Origin: Lycocorax pyrrhopterus obiensis
Lineage: Eukaryota > Chordata > Aves > Passeriformes > Paradisaeidae
Assembly: GCA_014706295.1 (NCBI GenBank)
Contig: JACSVZ010000008.1
Coordinates: forward strand, 4,280,848 to 4,344,847
Direction of reading: 5' to 3'
DNA length: 64,000 bases
Shown: positions 59,101-64,000 of the stretch, in pieces
Layout of the letters: each line of letters starts with the position of its first letter
Numbering within the stretch: the stretch's first letter is position 1
The notes under the pieces: generated by a model
The model's input: only the letters and a program-made list of their open reading frames with translations
What the model was told of the DNA's origin: nothing
Database searches by the model: none
Position numbers and translations under genes: made by a program

Positions 59101-62100
59101 GCCCACCATCACACATACAAACATCTTTGCTTTTCCTTTGCAGCTGAGACAAATCATGTTGTTCTGTTGGCCTGATCTACCCTGAACAGATGTGTGTAGG
59201 TCAGAACCACAGAAGGGAACCCCAAACATATTTTCCTTTTGCCCACTTCATGCCCCCCCAGGCTGTGCCATCAGACAGGTGACACAGGTACAGCACAGGA
59301 ACCTCCGGGAGCTCACAGGTTAGCAGAAGGAACTTCTCACATTTCTCCATTTGCACAATATAAAAACCTAACAGAAATCCTTCCTTTACAGCCCCAGGGG
59401 TTCATCTTTCCTCCTATTTGTAATAAGCTGAAGCACCAGTTTAAGCACCTGGTACTCCTGCAGCTCCCAAAGTGAGCCAGGGGTGCAGAATGTGGCCTAA
59501 CCATGCACAAGACATCCTGTCAGCTACTGCAAAGGCCTGGAGCCACATGCAATGGTGTGATGGGCTGTCCCTGCAGAAATACAGTAAGATATGGCACACG
59601 CAGAGGGTTTGGGGGTTTTATTCGAATCAGGAAGAGTTTGTTGATAGACTGGTGATTGCCACTACTTTGTTCTACTGCCAGTAATAAATTACATATTGTA
59701 GCTGCCCTCAAAGCATAGATTTATCTTCCTCCCCTTCTTCCCAGTGTCTGCTGCAGACTGTGTGGCACCAGGGATTACACACAACTGCAGCTGGTCTCTC
59801 TCCTTCCTCAGCCCCAGCAACAAGGGCTCTGTGCCCCCTTGGATGAGGAATACCCACATACAAGCTGCAGAACCAGTGACAGCCTTTTTGTCCCAGTCAC
59901 TTTTAAACCCCAAATATCAGTGACTTAAATGGATTCCCACAGGTATGAAGGACGTGACCCTTCACAGCTAATCTGATAAAGAAACAAAATTACTTACATT
60001 TCACAGACTCCATCAATAACTACAAAGCTTTTATCTGTGTTGCTCATTTAGCTTCATATCCATAAGGAACATGCACCCTAACACTGCAGCTGTACATCAG
60101 TGGCCCTTAGGAGAATGTTAAGAGATGACAAAAGAGTCTAAGTAAAAGTGAATGGTATATTTATTGCCTTAAAGGTTCTTTAAAAACTCAATTTGTAGGC
60201 AGAAATTACTTTTGCTTCTTTCAGATAAACGCATTAGTTTACAGCTCTGTAGATTTGTCAAGCGTGTTCATTCTATTACAGAGCAAGCAGGGGACAGTAG
60301 TGTTTGTTTTTAGTTTTCTACCAGAAGCAGCTCTGCTAAATTCAGGGCTTGACTCTGCTAGCCAGGAACAATGTTCGGCAACTCAGATCTCCAGTGATAA
60401 TTACCTTTTAATGGCAATCCCCAATTTGCATAAGTTAAGATGTACTATTCTCTCTTGTATCTCCAGAGGGCATTTCCAAGACACTCCCACTGCTAACACA
60501 AACTTTACAGGATGATTTATTTTAGAATAAAATAAAAAATATAGAAATACAAATATAAATAGAGCAGCTGATCAAATACACATACCCAGAAAAATGCATG
60601 AATGCTTTTCAATATATTCTTTTAAGTGTACAGTAAACTTACTCCTTATTATTAACCTCATTTAAATCCTTTGCTGAACTTATGTCTGTGCCTGGTTTAA
60701 ATAATTTGAAAAGACTCTGGGTTGGGTGCCCTGTGCAGAATTCCTGTAATACTTGTGGTAAAAGTGATTCACCAATGATGAAGGGAGAAAACGAAAAGGT
60801 GTCACACTAACAGAGCCAGCAGCATTTGCCATTATCAACTTACAAGGTATTTACTTGAACCTTTTTAGCCTAGAAGAACTTTAGATTTTATTTATAAAGA
60901 TTTTGTGTTGGAGTAAGGAGAAAGGGAAGAAACTTAACAACAATAACAAGGGCCAAGATGACAAGTATACCGTGTAATGTCTTTAAATGTAAGGCATGTC
61001 AAGCAGTTAAAAAAAACAAGTGAAAAATAGTAAAGTCATGGATGCTGGAGGTTTTTAGTGCAGTGCAAATTGTTCTCATTCTGTTCATTACCACATTATC
61101 AGAAAGCAATCTATGTGAGAGCTGTCACCTCAGTTAGAATTGTACTTGCACTCAGTACTTTCTACAGACATACTGACATAATACATCAACAGTTATGTAA
61201 ATAACCCCTCCATTGTTATGATCAGTGATTTAGAAGAAATCATCATGTGTTTAAGCTAAGTAGGCAGCCACAAAGCAGCTTCTGGAACTAGACAGGAATG
61301 CAGGAGGTGCTGGTATCACATGTACTAATTTCTTTTTGTGTCCTTACCACTAGATTTCCTATGGTATTACCAGACTTGGTTATAAGCCAAAATTAACAAC
61401 CCTAATTTTGACTGTCATCAAAATCTGGACTGAAGCAAGCCCAGCATGTCCTGCCACCCTGTTTGCAAAAAATCAACTTTTTTTGCTTTAGGCTTCCAAT
61501 TCATATGACTGTAACTGTACACAGACAGGGAACAGCAAACACTGTGTGTCCTGTCACCACAGCCACAGCTCCTCACTGGGGAGGCTGCACAGAGATCACA
61601 AGGTAACTCCCAGCTCCAATTCACCTTCATAATGTCCCAGTTCAAGTAGCTAAACTCAAGTGTTGATACTTACAGCTATTTTCTATTTACAAATAACCCC
61701 TTGCTGGAAGTATACTAAAGAAATCCTGTCTAAATAAAGAGAACACAGGTATGCAGTATTTATTTGTGAGTGAGCTACCCATGAAAACCAGATTCCAAGG
61801 CATAGTTTTCAGCAGCTATAATCATTTGGTCATGTTCTGCAAAACTGACAAAATTTGGCAGAACTTGGTAGAAAGTGATAGTGGTAACTTCTGGTCCATA
61901 CAAAGACCTTCCACAAGTTGTAATGTTCCATGCTTCTGAGACTTGGAATTACTTGCAAACACACCACGTACAATCCCATAAAGTATCAACACCAGCAAGG
62001 ATAATGTGAAGCTGAAATAACATCAGGTGATTACAGATAAATGCAGTTGTAGAACTACTCCCCAGTACATTCCTCAAAAAAGGTTTAATTGTCCCTCCAG

Positions 62101-63580
62101 GTGCTTCTGGCCATAACTTACAACTTTCCTGGGATCCAATATGGCAAAATGAGTAGCAGACTCAGCTGCCATTTAATTTTGTCTTTAATTTAAGAGGTAA
62201 TGGAGCACTTAAACTATTCTTTTCAGAACATCTAAACTAAATTTCATCAAAAAGCATATTGTGCAGTTTGACAAGGAGGTCTCATTTTCAAGTTTAGAGT
62301 CTTTAAGGGCATCAAATTCCTATGCTTCAGAAGCAATTTTGCAATGTATACTTCCAACACTAAGCAAAAATAATAGTCTATTGAGGACTGGCATTCCTGG
62401 TGGATTCCCAGACCTGCTTCCATACTTTAAAGGAACGGACATTTGCTCACCTTACAAGCACACAATTAACATCGAACAACTGTACCAGCCACTTCATTGC
62501 TGTCACATACAAATGCTTGTTGTTAACTATACGTATAAATGCAACATTTTATTGAATCACAGCAACACAATAATTCAATTTGCATTTCCAAATTAAAAAA
62601 CCCTCACATTTCTAGAGTAGGCAGAGATTTTAAATAGATTTTTTCCAGATATACATCCTTTGATAGAGAAGTTACTCTTGTTACCTGTACTGCTGTACAA
62701 GAAGTCACCCCTGCTATTTCGAGCACTGCAATGCTCCAACTGCTCAAAGAACACTGCCAATTTTATCTTTTCTGCTTTGAGCTTGTCTTTCTTCAACACT
62801 ATGGTCTTAATTTCTAGAAGATCACTTAGCTGAGTAATTCCCAACCAATTTTCTCACTGGCAATCCATCAAGGTATTTCATACAACAGCTACACCAACCA
62901 ATCTGTGGGTTAAAGACCATAATAGTCACCTGGCTCCACCAAGATTTCACACTGTCTTTCTGACCTGTAACTACATTAACATGAAGCCTAGTAAGTGCCC
63001 AGTACAAGAAAGAGTGAATTTGATGAGCCTGGGCGAGCGAAGTTCGTAATGAATTAGTTTGCTTTAGCTCTTCCTCTACAGAGGTCTGTACAGCTCCTTG
63101 GTTAGACAATTATTTGCCTTTAACATCAACCCTCTCCCAGGAATAACTTATCTGCCCCCTGGCCAGGCCTCTCCAAAGGGCTGAGTGTCTTTACAGAATG
63201 GAGGTATTTTGTAGGAAGGATCACTCCCATCCCCTTTCTGATCTGTTCTGCAGTAAGATGAACTCATGTCCTCTGTAGACAGTAACAAATGTATGCAAAT
63301 AACATGAGCATTGATGAATGGCAACATGCAGTGAATTTTGAAATAACTTCAAAACCTTTATGCAAATGAACCCATAAGCAGCACTTTAGAACTCTCAGTG
63401 ATCCCAGTGAACAGCAGAAATGAGAAGATGCTGCATACATACCACAGTGCTCCCATTGTGCATGTTGTGTGTGTCCTTGTGGGCGTGGGCACAGAAATCA
63501 ATGCATGCAGTGACACCAGAGAAGGGCCGACCGTCCTTGGAGCCCAGCCGGCAGTCAGGGCCCATGTGCTCATTTTCCAC
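52004..63580 (-). CDS. TET1: TET1, methylcytosine dioxygenase, 3' part (last three coding exons; 5' part beyond the right edge)
   Basis: Iron(II)/2-oxoglutarate dioxygenase that oxidises 5-methylcytosine to hydroxymethyl-, formyl- and carboxylcytosine on DNA. Three exons joined in phase give 539 residues and a stop. They hold the HxD iron ligands (as HKD), the distal His in RELHATTP, the 2-oxoglutarate Arg and the Ser two residues after it in HPTRIS, all intact. The end GPYNHWA against human GPYNHWV, and NQIPS..AL, identify TET1 and not TET2 or TET3. The Cys-rich part of the catalytic domain and everything N-terminal lie outside the window. Confidence 0.96.
53146..55478 (-). other. TET1: TET1 last intron
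   Basis: GT-AG intron of about 2.3 kb. No repeat, RNA or exon recognised inside it. Confidence 0.8.
55479..55818 (-). CDS. TET1: TET1 penultimate coding exon
   Basis: [20 protein letters not shown] then [16 protein letters not shown] match human closely up to KAGAIQVL. The rest (about 60 residues, Lys/Pro/Thr-rich) is the start of the low-complexity insert and has diverged. Acceptor ATGCCAG, donor TTTAG|GTGAGT; it ends in phase 1. Confidence 0.95.
55819..63442 (-). other. TET1: TET1 intron between the HxD exon and the penultimate exon
   Basis: About 7.6 kb, with the consensus GTATGT donor and an AG acceptor. It contains a perfect 11-bp hairpin at 58,024-58,049 and a possible 21-nt microexon at 57,342-57,362. 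Otherwise nothing is recognised. Confidence 0.75.
63443..63580 (-). CDS. TET1: TET1 exon with HxD iron ligands
   Basis: Forty-six codons, phase 0 on both sides. [20 protein letters not shown] then [20 protein letters not shown] and HNGSTV. The HKD triplet supplies the His and Asp iron ligands; human has HRD, so only the middle residue changed. Acceptor CCTTTCAG, donor GTG|GTATGT. Confidence 0.96.
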
Positions 63581-64000
63581 CTGAAAGGAAAATAAACTAC
63601 AGATACTCGGGACTGAAAGTGTGGGTTTGCAACCCCACGAGCCACCAGCAGCTTTGTGACAGAGTCAAGGCAGCCAGACAGACTCAATGATTCAAAAGGA
63701 TATATTTTCCTATGAAACATGTAACATTTACAACTGGATGCCGACGAGATAATCAGGTCAGCCACAATCGAAATGTCTTGGATAGTAAAAACATTTTATT
63801 TACAGTATTATCTCTAAGCATTTTTCACATATGCCCAGCTCAGGGTGCTACTTAACCACCAGTTCAAGTAAAGAGGTGCAGTGTATGGAAACCTGCCAAA
63901 TGCACTGGGATTCACGGCCCCGGCAAAGGCTGCAGCTCCACCCAGGAACACGCTCTGGGGCTGCTTCTTGGATTGAAACTGTGCTGCTGTTCAGAGCTGG

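Overview
The window is vertebrate, almost certainly bird, chromosomal DNA. Two conserved nuclear genes lie in tandem on the minus strand, and several CR1-type LINE fragments typical of avian genomes are present. Introns are short: the CCAR1 coding span is about 24.4 kb here, whereas the human gene spans roughly 70 kb. The order TET1 then CCAR1, in the same direction, matches the human 10q21 order from memory. The species cannot be named from the sequence.

Layout from right to left, the direction of transcription. Positions 63,443-63,580, 55,479-55,818 and 52,004-53,145 are the last three coding exons of TET1, the 5-methylcytosine dioxygenase. They carry the HxD iron ligands and the distal iron-ligand His and 2-oxoglutarate Arg. 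The TET1 3' untranslated and intergenic region follows, about 35.7-52.0 kb, with no other recognisable gene, CR1 fragments and a 58-base T run. A CpG island at about 34.88-35.72 kb holds the CCAR1 promoter, with two identical YY1 sites, an NRF1-like site, a CRE-like site and GC boxes.

CCAR1 occupies about 9.7-35.45 kb. I traced 24 coding exons by joining splice sites in phase. They sum to 3,450 nt, i.e. 1,149 residues plus a stop, against 1,150 residues for human CCAR1. The gene looks intact. The intron between coding exons at 20,852 and 20,033 contains a box C/D snoRNA that I identify as SNORD98, from its 11-nt antisense element to 18S rRNA directly upstream of box D'. About 9.7 kb beyond the CCAR1 poly(A) signal, to the left edge, holds no recognisable gene. 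STOX1, the next gene in human, was not seen.

CCAR1 is a transcription and splicing co-regulator with an S1-like fold, an RE/RS tract, an inactive Nudix-like DBC1 domain, a SAP domain, an EF-hand-like segment and a C-terminal coiled coil. TET1 acts on chromatin by oxidising 5-methylcytosine. The genes are neighbours in a conserved block and nothing in the sequence shows joint regulation. The most useful non-obvious items are the intronic SNORD98, a likely GC-AG intron in CCAR1, a pair of related in-frame microexons, and a few speculative extra exons in TET1 introns.
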